Source of the DNA: an uncultured Collinsella sp.
GTDB lineage: Bacteria > Actinomycetota > Coriobacteriia > Coriobacteriales > Coriobacteriaceae
Direction: 5' to 3'
DNA length: 23,218 bases
Assembly: GCA_902478365.1 (NCBI GenBank)
Contig: CABSKX010000035.1
Coordinates: forward strand, 1 to 23,218
Positions within the stretch are counted from its first letter, which is position 1. Each line of letters begins with the position of its first letter. Shown here piece by piece: positions 1 through 6,765 of the stretch. Below the pieces are notes generated by a model. The model ran no database searches, was not told the DNA's origin, and saw only the letters and a list, made by a program, of their open reading frames with translations. A program made the translations under genes and the position numbers.

Positions 1-41
1 CCCCCGCTTATGTGTCGACCGTTTTTCTAACGCGTCCTCCG

Positions 42-539
42 TCACGACAGGTAAGAGCGAAGGATGGTGAGCCAGCGTGGGGTTTCGAGGTGGATGATAT
101 CGGTGGGAACTCCGGCGGGAGCGTGGCCACCAAAGAGCAGGCCCGCGTCTGCCGGGTTGATAAGGCGCACGATCCATACGGCAACGACCAGCACGCACAG
201 AACAATAACCGCAATGTCGATGCCGCGCTTTAGCTTGCTCGACGTCACCTCCTCGCGCACGAACGCGAGCACAAACGCAATCGGCACCACCCAAAACAGC
301 GGATGGTAGGCAAAGGCCGCCGCAAAATCGAGGCGCAGTGCTGCCAGCCAGGCCCTCGTCATGCCACATCCCGGACAGGGAATGCCCGTCATCAGGCGAA
401 ACACGCAGCCGATATCGAGCAGGTAGAGTGCGAGCCAGGCGACAAAGAGCGCGCCGATGCAAGAAAGGGCGCGGCGAATGAGTTCCGCCGCGCCCTTATG
501 TCCCTGGGAGCTGTTCACGCCGCTCTTATCGTTAGGCAC
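42..539 (-). CDS. DUF2752-type small membrane protein
   Basis: About 165 residues, mostly hydrophobic, with around three membrane segments. The diagnostic feature is the motif CPGCGMTRAW just after the first hydrophobic segment, which matches the CPxCGxTR signature of DUF2752 proteins; their biochemical role is unknown. The reading frame is open up to an ATG at 578, but that start has no ribosome site and would overlap the upstream gene by 47 bases. A GTG at 539 overlaps the upstream stop codon by only 8 bases, and another GTG at 518 follows it by 13 bases with a weak AAGAG in front. Either is more likely and both suggest translational coupling to the zinc-ribbon gene upstream. The start is therefore uncertain; family assignment is fairly sure. 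Confidence 0.75.
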   Translation of the reverse strand: MPNDKSGVNSSQGHKGAAELIRRALSCIGALFVAWLALYLLDIGCVFRLMTGIPCPGCGMTRAWLAALRLDFAAAFAYHPLFWVVPIAFVLAFVREEVTSSKLKRGIDIAVIVLCVLVVAVWIVRLINPADAGLLFGGHAPAGVPTDIIHLETPRWLTILRSYLS

Positions 540-1208
540 GAGCGCCAAGACGGACGTTATAAGCCGTTGCCATGGCATTGGTATTCTTGATGATGATGTT
601 CATGGCAAAGATGGAGCCAAGGCCGCACAGCAGCGCGCCGACGATCTGCCACATAAGAACGGTGGTACCGTTCTCCTGGAACATCAGGCCATAGCGAGGA
701 GCATTAGCCTGCAGGCGGTTGCCGATCTTGTAGTACCAGTAGAGTGCGTAGAAGCCGCAGGTCACGAACGACAGCAGGATGAATGCAGCCAGACCCGGTG
801 TGGAATCGCCGTCGTCCTGGCGCATGACATTGATGTCGCGCGCGAGGCAATAGAGGAAGTAATACGAATAGATGCCGCAGGTCACGATGGAAAGCAGGAG
901 CCAGCCGATCACGCCACGGTCGGTCTTAATCGGAGCATAGCCCATCGGGGCGGGTGCAGGCTGCTGAGCATACTGCTGCTGACCGGTGTACTGCTGCTGG
1001 CCGGTGTACTGCGGCTGAGGCTGAGGCTGAACTGCCTGAACCGGAGTGGGCTGAATCTGCGTGGGCTGCGGAGCAGGCTGGGGCTGAGATGCAGGCTGCG
1101 GCGCGGGCTGCGGAGCAGGAGCAGCGGAGCGGCACCGACGGCAGAACCGCAGACGGGGCAGAATTTGGCATCATCCGAAATGGGAGAACCACAAGTGGGA
1201 CAGAACAT
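532..1208 (-). pseudogene. Zinc-ribbon plus DUF4234-like membrane protein, frameshifted
   Basis: The gene starts at ATG 1208 behind a strong AAGGAGAGG ribosome site. The first 28 residues form a zinc ribbon with two knuckles (CPTC at 3-6, CPVC at 18-21). At about 1122-1127 the frame is lost: a -1 shift (or one missing base) restores a Pro/Gln-rich linker with QYTGQQ repeats that runs straight into the membrane domain beginning MGYAPIKTDRG at 945. That domain (137 residues) has repeated Trp/Tyr-rich hydrophobic segments of the DUF4234 kind. Rejoined, the protein would be about 225 residues. The internal ATG at 945 has no ribosome site, so independent translation of the membrane part is not supported. 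It is either a real inactivating indel in low-complexity DNA, a sequencing or assembly error, or, less likely, recoding; no canonical slippery heptamer is seen. Function unknown. Confidence 0.7.
968..1012 (-). repeat. Short tandem repeat coding QYTGQQ
   Basis: About two and a half copies of an 18-base unit (plus-strand form tgtactgctgctggccgg with small variations) lie in the linker of the zinc-ribbon/DUF4234 gene and encode repeated Gln-Tyr-Thr-Gly-Gln-Gln. Such repeats are prone to length change by slippage. It sits in the same linker as the frameshift at 1122-1127. Confidence 0.6.
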
Positions 1209-1225
1209 AAGCCTCTCCTTTTCCT

Positions 1226-1242
1226 AAGGCGTTGCACGCCTT
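1226..1242 (-). promoter_or_regulatory. Leader hairpin before zinc-ribbon gene
   Basis: Perfect 7-bp stem AAGGCGT / ACGCCTT with a 3-base loop, ending just before the AAGGAGAGG ribosome site of the gene starting at 1208. There is no T-run after it on the minus strand, so it does not look like a terminator. It may be a 5' leader stabiliser or an operator; the function is inferred only from position. Confidence 0.35.
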
Positions 1243-1283
1243 CAAACCTTACATGACTATGTTCTCAACAATAGCCGCGACGT

Positions 1284-1304
1284 TGTTGCGCAACATTGAT
1301 CAAT
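1284..1304. promoter_or_regulatory. Adjacent palindromes, possible operator
   Basis: Two perfect palindromes adjoin: TGTTGCGCAACA (1284-1295) and ATTGATCAAT (1295-1304). They lie about 80-95 bases upstream of the zinc-ribbon gene start at 1208, in its probable promoter region. No clean -35/-10 pair was recognised. Binding by a regulator is an inference. Confidence 0.3.
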
Positions 1305-1360
1305 TTCCGAGAAATATTGCTGCAACCGTTTTCCCGGGCATTTTCTTGCTTTCGCAGTAG

Positions 1361-1396
1361 AAAAAGGCACCCCGGGCTCAGTTGCCCAGGGCGCCT
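1361..1396 (-). terminator. Rho-independent terminator after zinc-ribbon/DUF4013 gene
   Basis: Read on the minus strand, AGGCGCCCTGGGC pairs with GCCCGGGGTGCCT (11 of 13) across a 6-base loop and is followed by TTTTT. It starts 8 bases after the stop codon of the gene ending at 1404, so it should end that transcript and separate it from the downstream zinc-ribbon/DUF2752 pair. Confidence 0.75.
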
Positions 1397-1403
1397 CGAC
1401 CGA

Positions 1404-2771
1404 CTATTCGGTTTGATTGTTTTCGGCAGCAGGATTATCGCCCGGCTCATCCGCCGGCGTGGCAACGGCATTCCAATCGGGCTCCGCAGGCGTCGCCTCG
1501 GGTGCCGGGGCAGGTGCCGGAGCAGGTGCAGGCGCGGGTGCCGGGGCAGGGGCAGGCGCAGGGGCAGGCGCAGGGGCAGGCGCAGGGGCAGCACCAGTGG
1601 CGGCCGTGGGATTGAACCCCGCAGGAGCAGGCTTCTTCTCACCCGGGAGCACGAACGTCAGGACATCGTCGGTATCCTCATCGGCCCACTCGCTGGCATG
1701 GCGCGCGGCCCAGTAGCCAACGGCACGATATTTGAGCATCGTGCCAAACACATTCAGGAACACGGTGACAAAGGCAACGATCATCAGGAACAGGATGAGC
1801 GTAATGCCGCCACCCTCGATGATAGCCTCAAGACCCGAAGGACGAGAATAGTAGCCGTAGTAGCCATAGCTGCTAATGCCCAGCGCGGCAACAAAGCCAA
1901 AGATGGCGGTGAAAATCCAGGTGATGATATTGGAAACAATGCCCGTCAAAAACTCGGGGAGAATCGAGGCGCAGAACAGCTTGCCCAGGTTGGCCTTATA
2001 GGACTTCCAGACCTTCTCGAGCGAAAACGCGCTTTCCACGCGGCCGGCGACTGCAAAGTGCATCACGGCAGCGTCACCAAACATCTTAAAGAAAATGCCC
2101 AACACCGCCGATACGATCATGGCAAAGACAAGCAGACCCATCGACCCGATGAGTGCGCCCTCGAGGCCGCTCGAACCGAAGTAATAGTACGAACCAACGG
2201 CACCGATCACAGCGCTCTCAAGCACCGAGAACACCACGCCAATCACCGGAATAATGGCCACGAACCCGAGCACGTTCGTAATGACAGACGAGAAGATGCC
2301 CAGCCCAAAGGAGGTCGAGCGCAGCAGCGGACGCTCCATGCCGTTATCGTCCTTGAGCGACAGGTCGCGACCCCACTCGATAGCAAAGCCAGCGCCGCAC
2401 ACGCTTGCCACGTAAGCGAGCAAAAAGCCAATGGCCGCCGCGATGCCACCGATAACGGGGATAAACAGCACCAGCACCGACACGACGCAGATCAGCGCCG
2501 GCAAAAAGGCAATCTGGCATACGCGAACCAGGGCGCCGGGAACCTTAATCATGTCGTTGAAGGCCTGAGCCATGCAGCCCTTGGGCACGTTCATAGCCGG
2601 CTGGGGCGCAACGAACGGCTGCGGCTGCGGCTGGGCAAACGGCTGACCCTGCGGCTGAGGTTGAGCTTGCGGAGCGGGGCCGGTGGCCTTGGCCTCGGTA
2701 TTAGGGGCACCGCACACGCCACAGAACTTGTCGTTATCGCCCATGGGGGCGCCACACTGCGAACAGAACAT
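1404..2771 (-). CDS. Zinc-ribbon plus DUF4013-like membrane protein
   Basis: About 455 residues. The N-terminus MFCSQCGAP carries a two-knuckle zinc ribbon (CSQC, then CGVC about 15 residues on), followed by a Gln/Pro-rich linker of about 40 residues. Next comes a membrane domain with around six hydrophobic segments beginning near FNDMIKVPGALVRVCQ, resembling DUF4013 proteins, and then a long Ala-Pro tail and an acidic end. The frame is open to 2864, but ATG 2771 is chosen because AAGGG lies 9 bases before it and the zinc ribbon begins there, as in the neighbouring zinc-ribbon gene. It has its own terminator. The same layout (zinc ribbon, low-complexity linker, membrane domain) in the adjacent downstream gene suggests related roles. 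Molecular function is unknown; the DUF4013 call is moderately sure. Confidence 0.75.
   Translation of the reverse strand: MFCSQCGAPMGDNDKFCGVCGAPNTEAKATGPAPQAQPQPQGQPFAQPQPQPFVAPQPAMNVPKGCMAQAFNDMIKVPGALVRVCQIAFLPALICVVSVLVLFIPVIGGIAAAIGFLLAYVASVCGAGFAIEWGRDLSLKDDNGMERPLLRSTSFGLGIFSSVITNVLGFVAIIPVIGVVFSVLESAVIGAVGSYYYFGSSGLEGALIGSMGLLVFAMIVSAVLGIFFKMFGDAAVMHFAVAGRVESAFSLEKVWKSYKANLGKLFCASILPEFLTGIVSNIITWIFTAIFGFVAALGISSYGYYGYYSRPSGLEAIIEGGGITLILFLMIVAFVTVFLNVFGTMLKYRAVGYWAARHASEWADEDTDDVLTFVLPGEKKPAPAGFNPTAATGAAPAPAPAPAPAPAPAPAPAPAPAPAPAPAPEATPAEPDWNAVATPADEPGDNPAAENNQTE
1498..1600 (-). repeat. Ala-Pro coding repeat with 12-bp tandem core
   Basis: Three and a half perfect copies of ggggcaggcgca (plus strand, 1549-1590) sit in a longer degenerate GC-rich run that encodes an alternating Ala-Pro stretch of about 16 pairs in the C-terminal tail of the zinc-ribbon/DUF4013 protein. 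Identical 12-base units that keep frame are a likely site of length variation between strains. Confidence 0.8.
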
Positions 2772-2921
2772 CGAAATCATCCCTTCGTATCTAGAGCGAA
2801 TCACCTGGATCGCAAACGATGTCTTTGGCAACATTATCGCCCAATGTGGGGACAAATACCCCAAGATGACCGATTTGCAACGTAGGCGGCTTTATTCAAT
2901 GATTCGAAGGGTATATCCGCG

Positions 2922-3944
2922 CTAGTTCGTGCCGCGGAAGCCCTTGCCCACGATCTCGGAGCTGTCAACGATCGTGATAAACGCATCCGGATCGATATCG
3001 CGGGTATAGCGGCGCAGCTGCACTGCCTCGCGACGGCTCAGCACGCTCATGATCACCGTGACGCACTTGCCCGAGAAGGCGCCGTAGCCACGGCTGATCG
3101 TTGCCGTGCGGTTGAGATGCTTGACGATAAACTCCTCGACTTTGCGCGGTTCGGCGCAAATAATCGTACAGACCTTGCGCAGGTGGATGCTCTCGATGGC
3201 CTTATCGACGACGAGCGTCTTGGCAAACAGACCAAGCACACAGTACAGGCCGACGCGCGGGCCATACAGGAAAGCCGCGATGGTCACGATGCCGATATCG
3301 ACCAGCAACAGGGCACGGCCGATCTCAAGCGTCGTGCGACGCTTGAGGATCATGGCAAGGATGTCGGTGCCGCCCGTCGAGGCGCCAATGTCAAAGACAA
3401 TGGCACTGCCCAGCGCCGGCAAGATGACGGCAAAACACAGGTCGAGCCACATATCGCCCGTCATCGAAACATCCGTCGGAATGAAGAGCTCAAACAGCGA
3501 GACGTAGGCCGAAAGCGCAAACGAGGCAAAGACGCTCCAAAGGATTGCCTTGCGCTCCAAAAAGATAAAACCCAGGATGACCAGGACCGCGTTGATAATC
3601 CACATAAATACGCCGACGGGCAGAGTCGGGAACAGCGTGGAAAGAATGACCGACACGCCCGAGGTGCCGCCGAAGGCAAAGTGATTGGGCGTTTTGAAAG
3701 CCACGATGGCAAAGGCCGTGAGGATCAGGCCCAGATTGAGCTCGGCAAAAAAGCGCGGAAAGCCTGGCTCCTGACTGCGCTTGCGGCCGGCGCGCTCGCC
3801 ACGTTCGATATCCTCGCGACCGACGACGCGCTCCATCGGCACCACCGGAGGACGATGCACCTCCTCGGCGGCACGCGACGCCGCCTCTGCCGCAGCGGCT
3901 TCAATCGCCCATGCCTTGCTTTCGGTCTCGTGTTCGTCGGCCAT
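2922..3944 (-). CDS. YitT family membrane protein (DUF161 plus DUF2179)
   Basis: 340 residues. Residues 1-65 are a charged, Ala/Glu/Arg-rich cytoplasmic extension. Residues about 68-245 hold five or so membrane segments with the YitT-type signatures GGTSGVSVIL and FDIGASTGGTDILAMIL. The remaining 90 or so residues (KVCTIICAEPRKVEEFIVKH onward, with RGYGAFSG) match the soluble DUF2179 domain that closes YitT proteins. Start ATG 3944 has GAGGGG 8 bases upstream. The family is widespread in Gram-positive bacteria and is a membrane protein of poorly defined role, sometimes proposed as a transporter. The long N-terminal extension is longer than in typical members. The gene stands alone: the Asp23 operon terminator is upstream and a different gene with its own ribosome site is downstream. 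Confidence 0.9.
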   Translation of the reverse strand: MADEHETESKAWAIEAAAAEAASRAAEEVHRPPVVPMERVVGREDIERGERAGRKRSQEPGFPRFFAELNLGLILTAFAIVAFKTPNHFAFGGTSGVSVILSTLFPTLPVGVFMWIINAVLVILGFIFLERKAILWSVFASFALSAYVSLFELFIPTDVSMTGDMWLDLCFAVILPALGSAIVFDIGASTGGTDILAMILKRRTTLEIGRALLLVDIGIVTIAAFLYGPRVGLYCVLGLFAKTLVVDKAIESIHLRKVCTIICAEPRKVEEFIVKHLNRTATISRGYGAFSGKCVTVIMSVLSRREAVQLRRYTRDIDPDAFITIVDSSEIVGKGFRGTN

Positions 3945-4058
3945 TACGGCAACCCCTCGTTAACAATTTGGAAACAATGCGCCCATTAGGGTAACGCGGA
4001 ACGCGAAGATTGCAACCCTTAGTTAGACGAGCGGTATGACTAGATCGAGGCTATATAG

Positions 4059-4096
4059 AAAACGGTCGACCGCGCTTTTGCTTGCGCTGTCGGCCG
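4059..4096 (-). terminator. Terminator of the amaP-DUF2273-asp23 operon
   Basis: On the minus strand CGGCCGACAGCGC pairs with GCGCGGTCGACCG (11 of 13) around the loop AAGCAAAA, followed by TTTT. It lies 54 bases beyond the stop of the asp23-like gene and before the YitT gene, so it fits as the operon end. Confidence 0.75.
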
Positions 4097-4149
4097 TTTG
4101 ACGTTTTCGCAGATAAAACCTGCCAAAACAAACATCCCTTTTTGGAAGG

Positions 4150-4668
4150 TTATTCGTGCTGGCTGGTGCGGTGCTCGTACTCCTCGGGGGTGATGACATC
4201 CTCGATGCGCAGGTTGACGCCCGCCACCTCAAGGCCGGTCATCGCGGCAAGGCGCTCGGTGACACGTGCCTTAACATCGTCGAAGATCGCGGGCGCATAG
4301 GCGCCGTACTCGATGATGACGGAGATGTTGACGACCACGCGATTGTCATCGGTGACCTCGACCGTCACGCCCTTGGTCAGATTCTCGGCACCAAACTGCT
4401 CCTGCACAAAGTGCATGAGGTTACCCTTCATGCCCAGAACGTGCGGAACCTCGCGGGTGGCCATGGCAACGATCTTCTCGATCACGCCGTTGGAATAGGT
4501 CAGCGAGTCCTCGGACTCGTCCGTTTCCTCGTCGTCCTCGTCCGCATCGGACTCTGCCTCTGTCTCGGCGAGGGACTGACCTTCGAATTCTACATCCTCA
4601 GCTTCGGCGACGGCCTCATTCGCCTCGAGCTCGGTATCGGCCACATCGACCTTCGTATTAAAAGCCAT
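4150..4668 (-). CDS. Asp23/Gls24 family envelope stress protein
   Basis: 172 residues. The first 55 or so are very acidic (runs of Glu/Asp); residues about 57-165 form the Asp23/Gls24 domain, seen in VIEKIVAMATREVPHVLGMK, VTVEVTDDNRVVVNISV and GLEVAGVNLRIEDVI. Proteins of this family sit at the membrane through AmaP and respond to alkaline or envelope stress in Firmicutes. The start ATG 4668 has a perfect AAGGAGG at 6 bases. It is the last gene of a three-gene operon with a DUF2273 protein (44-base gap) and an AmaP-like protein, the usual partners, which strongly supports the call. The acidic head is unusual in length and is likely unstructured. Confidence 0.92.
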   Translation of the reverse strand: MAFNTKVDVADTELEANEAVAEAEDVEFEGQSLAETEAESDADEDDEETDESEDSLTYSNGVIEKIVAMATREVPHVLGMKGNLMHFVQEQFGAENLTKGVTVEVTDDNRVVVNISVIIEYGAYAPAIFDDVKARVTERLAAMTGLEVAGVNLRIEDVITPEEYEHRTSQHE

Positions 4669-4712
4669 GGTTCCTCCTTATGCCTGCCGCGGATGCGACA
4701 GTCGAATACATA

Positions 4713-5090
4713 TTAGCGGCCGCTAAACAGACGGCCGAAGAAGTTGACGATCCCGTTCTCGCCGTCGCGAATTTGGCCGATCACGGCGCCGATCAGCACG
4801 AAGAATGCAATGACGAGCGTGTCCCACAGGCCCAACGTGAGCACCAACACGGCGAGGATAAAGCCAGCGACGGCACCGAGCGTGGTGTTGGGATGACGCA
4901 CAGCATAGCTCCAGATGGCAGCGCCCGTACCCTTGATGAGACCCATAGCCTCGTCAAAGTCGTTGGCGGCGCTGTCGCGCTGCTCGCCGGCCTCGGGCTT
5001 GGTGTCGGTGGTCTCGCCTGCCGGCGTAGCGTTCTGGTCGATCGTCAGGCGCGGCGTGCGGGCGGTCTTGTCTTGGTTGGTATCACTCAC
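4713..5090 (-). CDS. DUF2273 family small membrane protein
   Basis: About 125 residues. A polar Thr/Asp/Glu-rich head of about 70 residues is followed by two close hydrophobic segments (TTLGAVAGFILAVLVLTLGL and LVIAFFVLIGAVIGQ) and the end FFGRLFSGR. The two-segment plan and the position between amaP and asp23 match DUF2273 proteins, which are co-encoded with Asp23. The frame stays open to 5309, but the chosen start is GTG 5090: GAGG lies 6 bases before it and it overlaps the amaP stop codon by 8 bases, a coupling arrangement. The polar head is longer than in the shortest family members. Role: probable membrane partner of the Asp23 complex. Confidence 0.88.
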   Translation of the reverse strand: MSDTNQDKTARTPRLTIDQNATPAGETTDTKPEAGEQRDSAANDFDEAMGLIKGTGAAIWSYAVRHPNTTLGAVAGFILAVLVLTLGLWDTLVIAFFVLIGAVIGQIRDGENGIVNFFGRLFSGR

Positions 5091-5628
5091 CGGAAACCTC
5101 CACGGTCTGGACGGTAGTCTTGGACGGCAAAAAACGGACGCGCGCGGTCGTGCCCGGCGTGCCGAGCATGGTGTCGCAGGCCTTCTCGATGCGCTGCTGC
5201 ATCGAGGTGGCAAGAGCGGCAACGTCCTTGTCATCGAGCGCGATGGCCTCGACCTTAAAACGAATGCGCGACTCGTCGGAGCCTTGAACGCGTGCCTCGA
5301 TATGCTCAACCATCACGCGATCATCGCACTCTGCCGCGGCACGGGCGCACGAGGAAAGCGCTGCGAGCGTGACCTCGATATTGCGCTCCCCCGCCGGATG
5401 CACGCAGGACGGCTCGCGACGCGCGAACATCAGGCGGAAAAAACCGATGAGCACGCCAAGCGCCACGATAGCGGCGCACACCGTAACGACGACGCGAGGC
5501 ATGGTGTCACGCAACAGCAGCATAAAGCGATACGTATACGGTCCCCAGAACTGGCAGACAAGCGTACCCAGCGCCACGATGGCGGCGGCAAGGTACACGA
5601 TCGCTAGGGCTCGTTTGAGTACGCGCAC
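5083..5628 (-). CDS. amaP: AmaP-like membrane anchor of the Asp23 complex
   Basis: About 181 residues. Two membrane segments lie at the N-terminus (near LAIVYLAAAIVALGTLVCQF and VVVTVCAAIVALGVLIGFF) and a soluble alpha/beta domain of about 110 residues follows. AmaP proteins have this plan and hold Asp23 at the membrane. The frame is open upstream to 5757 but without any ribosome site; GTG 5628 has AAGGGAG 5 bases before it and places the first membrane segment near the start, as in the family. It is the first gene of the operon and overlaps the DUF2273 gene by 8 bases. Family assignment rests on topology and context more than on sharp motifs. Confidence 0.82.
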   Translation of the reverse strand: MRVLKRALAIVYLAAAIVALGTLVCQFWGPYTYRFMLLLRDTMPRVVVTVCAAIVALGVLIGFFRLMFARREPSCVHPAGERNIEVTLAALSSCARAAAECDDRVMVEHIEARVQGSDESRIRFKVEAIALDDKDVAALATSMQQRIEKACDTMLGTPGTTARVRFLPSKTTVQTVEVSGE

Positions 5629-5675
5629 GCGCGCTCCCTTCAGGTTTCGGTCCACAGAATGCAAAACGGTTCGCA

Positions 5676-5683
5676 TCATTATA
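5676..5683 (-). promoter_or_regulatory. Possible -10 box of the amaP operon
   Basis: A perfect TATAAT (minus strand, plus positions 5678-5683) lies about 50 bases before the GTG start of amaP, giving a leader of about 40 bases. It overlaps the T-run of the upstream yebC terminator. No good -35 is present at 16-18 bases upstream (TATGGC at 17), so this is a weak call and could be chance. Confidence 0.3.
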
Positions 5684-5724
5684 AAAGAGCCGGGTCCGGT
5701 GCCATACGCACGCGGATCCGGCTC
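5683..5724 (-). terminator. Terminator of yebC
   Basis: Minus strand GAGCCGGATCCG pairs with CGGACCCGGCTC (11 of 12) and is followed by TTTTA. It starts 70 bases after the yebC stop and before the amaP gene, so it should separate the two transcripts. Confidence 0.78.
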
Positions 5725-5793
5725 ATCTATTCCACGAGGCTTGCATGCTCGCTTCATTATGCCCAGATATGCACGGCTTAACCCGTGTGGGCG

Positions 5794-6600
5794 CTACTCC
5801 TCCTCGAGGGCAGCGATGACCTCGTCGGTCATGTCCATGGTGCTGTAGACGTCCTGGACGTCGTCGAGCTCCTCAAGACGGTCGATGAGGCGCTGGACCT
5901 TCTTGGCGTCGGTACCGGAGACCTCGGTCGGGGTGGTCGGGACCATGGTGGTCTCGGAGCCCTTGACCTGGACGCCCTGCTCCTCGAGCGCCTTGGAGAC
6001 AGCCATGACGTCGTTAGCAGCGGTCCAGACGATCCACTCCTCGCCGGCGTCCTCGTAGTCCTCGCCACCGGCCTCGGCGATGGCCATCATGAACTCATCC
6101 TCGTCACCGGCAGGACCGTTGGCGATCATGGTCTCCTTCTTGGCGTTCTCGTCCAGGATCTCCTTGGCGACGACGATCTGGCCCTTGCGCTCAAACTGGA
6201 AGGCGACGGAGCCCGAGGTGCCCAGGTTACCACCAGCGTGGGAGAAGGCGGAACGGACATCAGCGGCGGTGCGGTTGCGGTTGTCGGTCAGGCAGTCAAC
6301 GTAGACGGCGACACCGGCGGGACCGTAGCCCTCGTACACGATGTTCTCGTAGACGGCGGCATCGGCACCCGAACCGAAGGCCTTGTCGATAGCGGACTTG
6401 ATCTTGTCCTTGGGCATGGACTGAGCCTTGGCCTTAGCAACGGCAGCGGCGAGGCTGGCGTTGTTCTCGGGCAGCGGGTCGCCGCCGAGACGGGCAGCAA
6501 CGGTGATGTTGCGGCTCAGCTTGGAGAAGAGGGCGGAACGCTTGGCGTCCTGCGCGCCCTTACGATGCTTGGTTGTGGCCCACTTAGAGTGTCCGGACAT
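5794..6600 (-). CDS. yebC: YebC/PmpR family DNA-binding or translation-linked regulator
   Basis: 268 residues. The N-terminus MSGHSKWATTKHRKGAQDAK is the family signature, followed by FSKLSRNITVAARLGG, VYEGYGPAGVAVYVDCLTDN (motif at about 95) and NRTAADVRSAFSHAGGNLG. The C-terminal third is acidic. Members are cytoplasmic and have been described as transcription regulators and, for some, as helpers of translation at proline stretches. The length is slightly above the usual 240-250 because of an acidic insert near residues 175-195. ATG 6600 has AGGAGA at 6 bases. It is flanked by its own terminator; upstream comes the hairpin at 6732 and the end of the large membrane protein gene. If the translation-helper role holds, the Ala-Pro tail at 1498-1600 would be a plausible client, but that is speculation. 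Confidence 0.95.
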   Translation of the reverse strand: MSGHSKWATTKHRKGAQDAKRSALFSKLSRNITVAARLGGDPLPENNASLAAAVAKAKAQSMPKDKIKSAIDKAFGSGADAAVYENIVYEGYGPAGVAVYVDCLTDNRNRTAADVRSAFSHAGGNLGTSGSVAFQFERKGQIVVAKEILDENAKKETMIANGPAGDEDEFMMAIAEAGGEDYEDAGEEWIVWTAANDVMAVSKALEEQGVQVKGSETTMVPTTPTEVSGTDAKKVQRLIDRLEELDDVQDVYSTMDMTDEVIAALEEE

Positions 6601-6731
6601 ACGTGTCTCCTATCGGTTTCGACCTAAAGCCCAGCGCAGATGCTCGGGCAATATAAACAAACGTCGTTATGATATACCTACTGGCCTGCGAGATAAACCC
6701 CAAAATGAAGGCGTCGTGATGATACAGCCCC

Positions 6732-6764
6732 TTGGTGCAAAGCAACCTGCCCCCTTTGCACCAA
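6732..6764. repeat. REP-like hairpin 1
   Basis: Perfect inverted repeat with 11-bp arms TTGGTGCAAAG (6732-6742) and CTTTGCACCAA (6754-6764), loop CAACCTGCCCC. It ends one base from the stop codon of the gene at 6766. No T-run follows, so it is a poor intrinsic terminator. Its apical part (CAAAG...CCTGYCCCCTTTG) is shared with the hairpin at 8986-9028 although the outer stem differs. Confidence 0.8.
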
Positions 6765-6765
6765 A

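Noticed and set aside
1296..2885. 529-codon open frame on the plus strand opposite the zinc-ribbon/DUF4013 gene
   Set aside because: Its product is a His/Arg/Asp-rich shadow without domains, while the minus strand encodes a coherent membrane protein with zinc ribbon, ribosome site and terminator.
2781..2911. CCCTTCG at 2781 and CGAAGGG at 2905 as an inverted repeat flanking the gap upstream of the zinc-ribbon/DUF4013 gene
   Set aside because: Only 7 bases, about 120 bases apart, and one arm is simply the ribosome site; chance is enough to explain it.
5785..6627. 280-codon plus-strand frame opposite yebC
   Set aside because: Val/Leu/Gly-rich antisense shadow; yebC on the minus strand is unmistakable.
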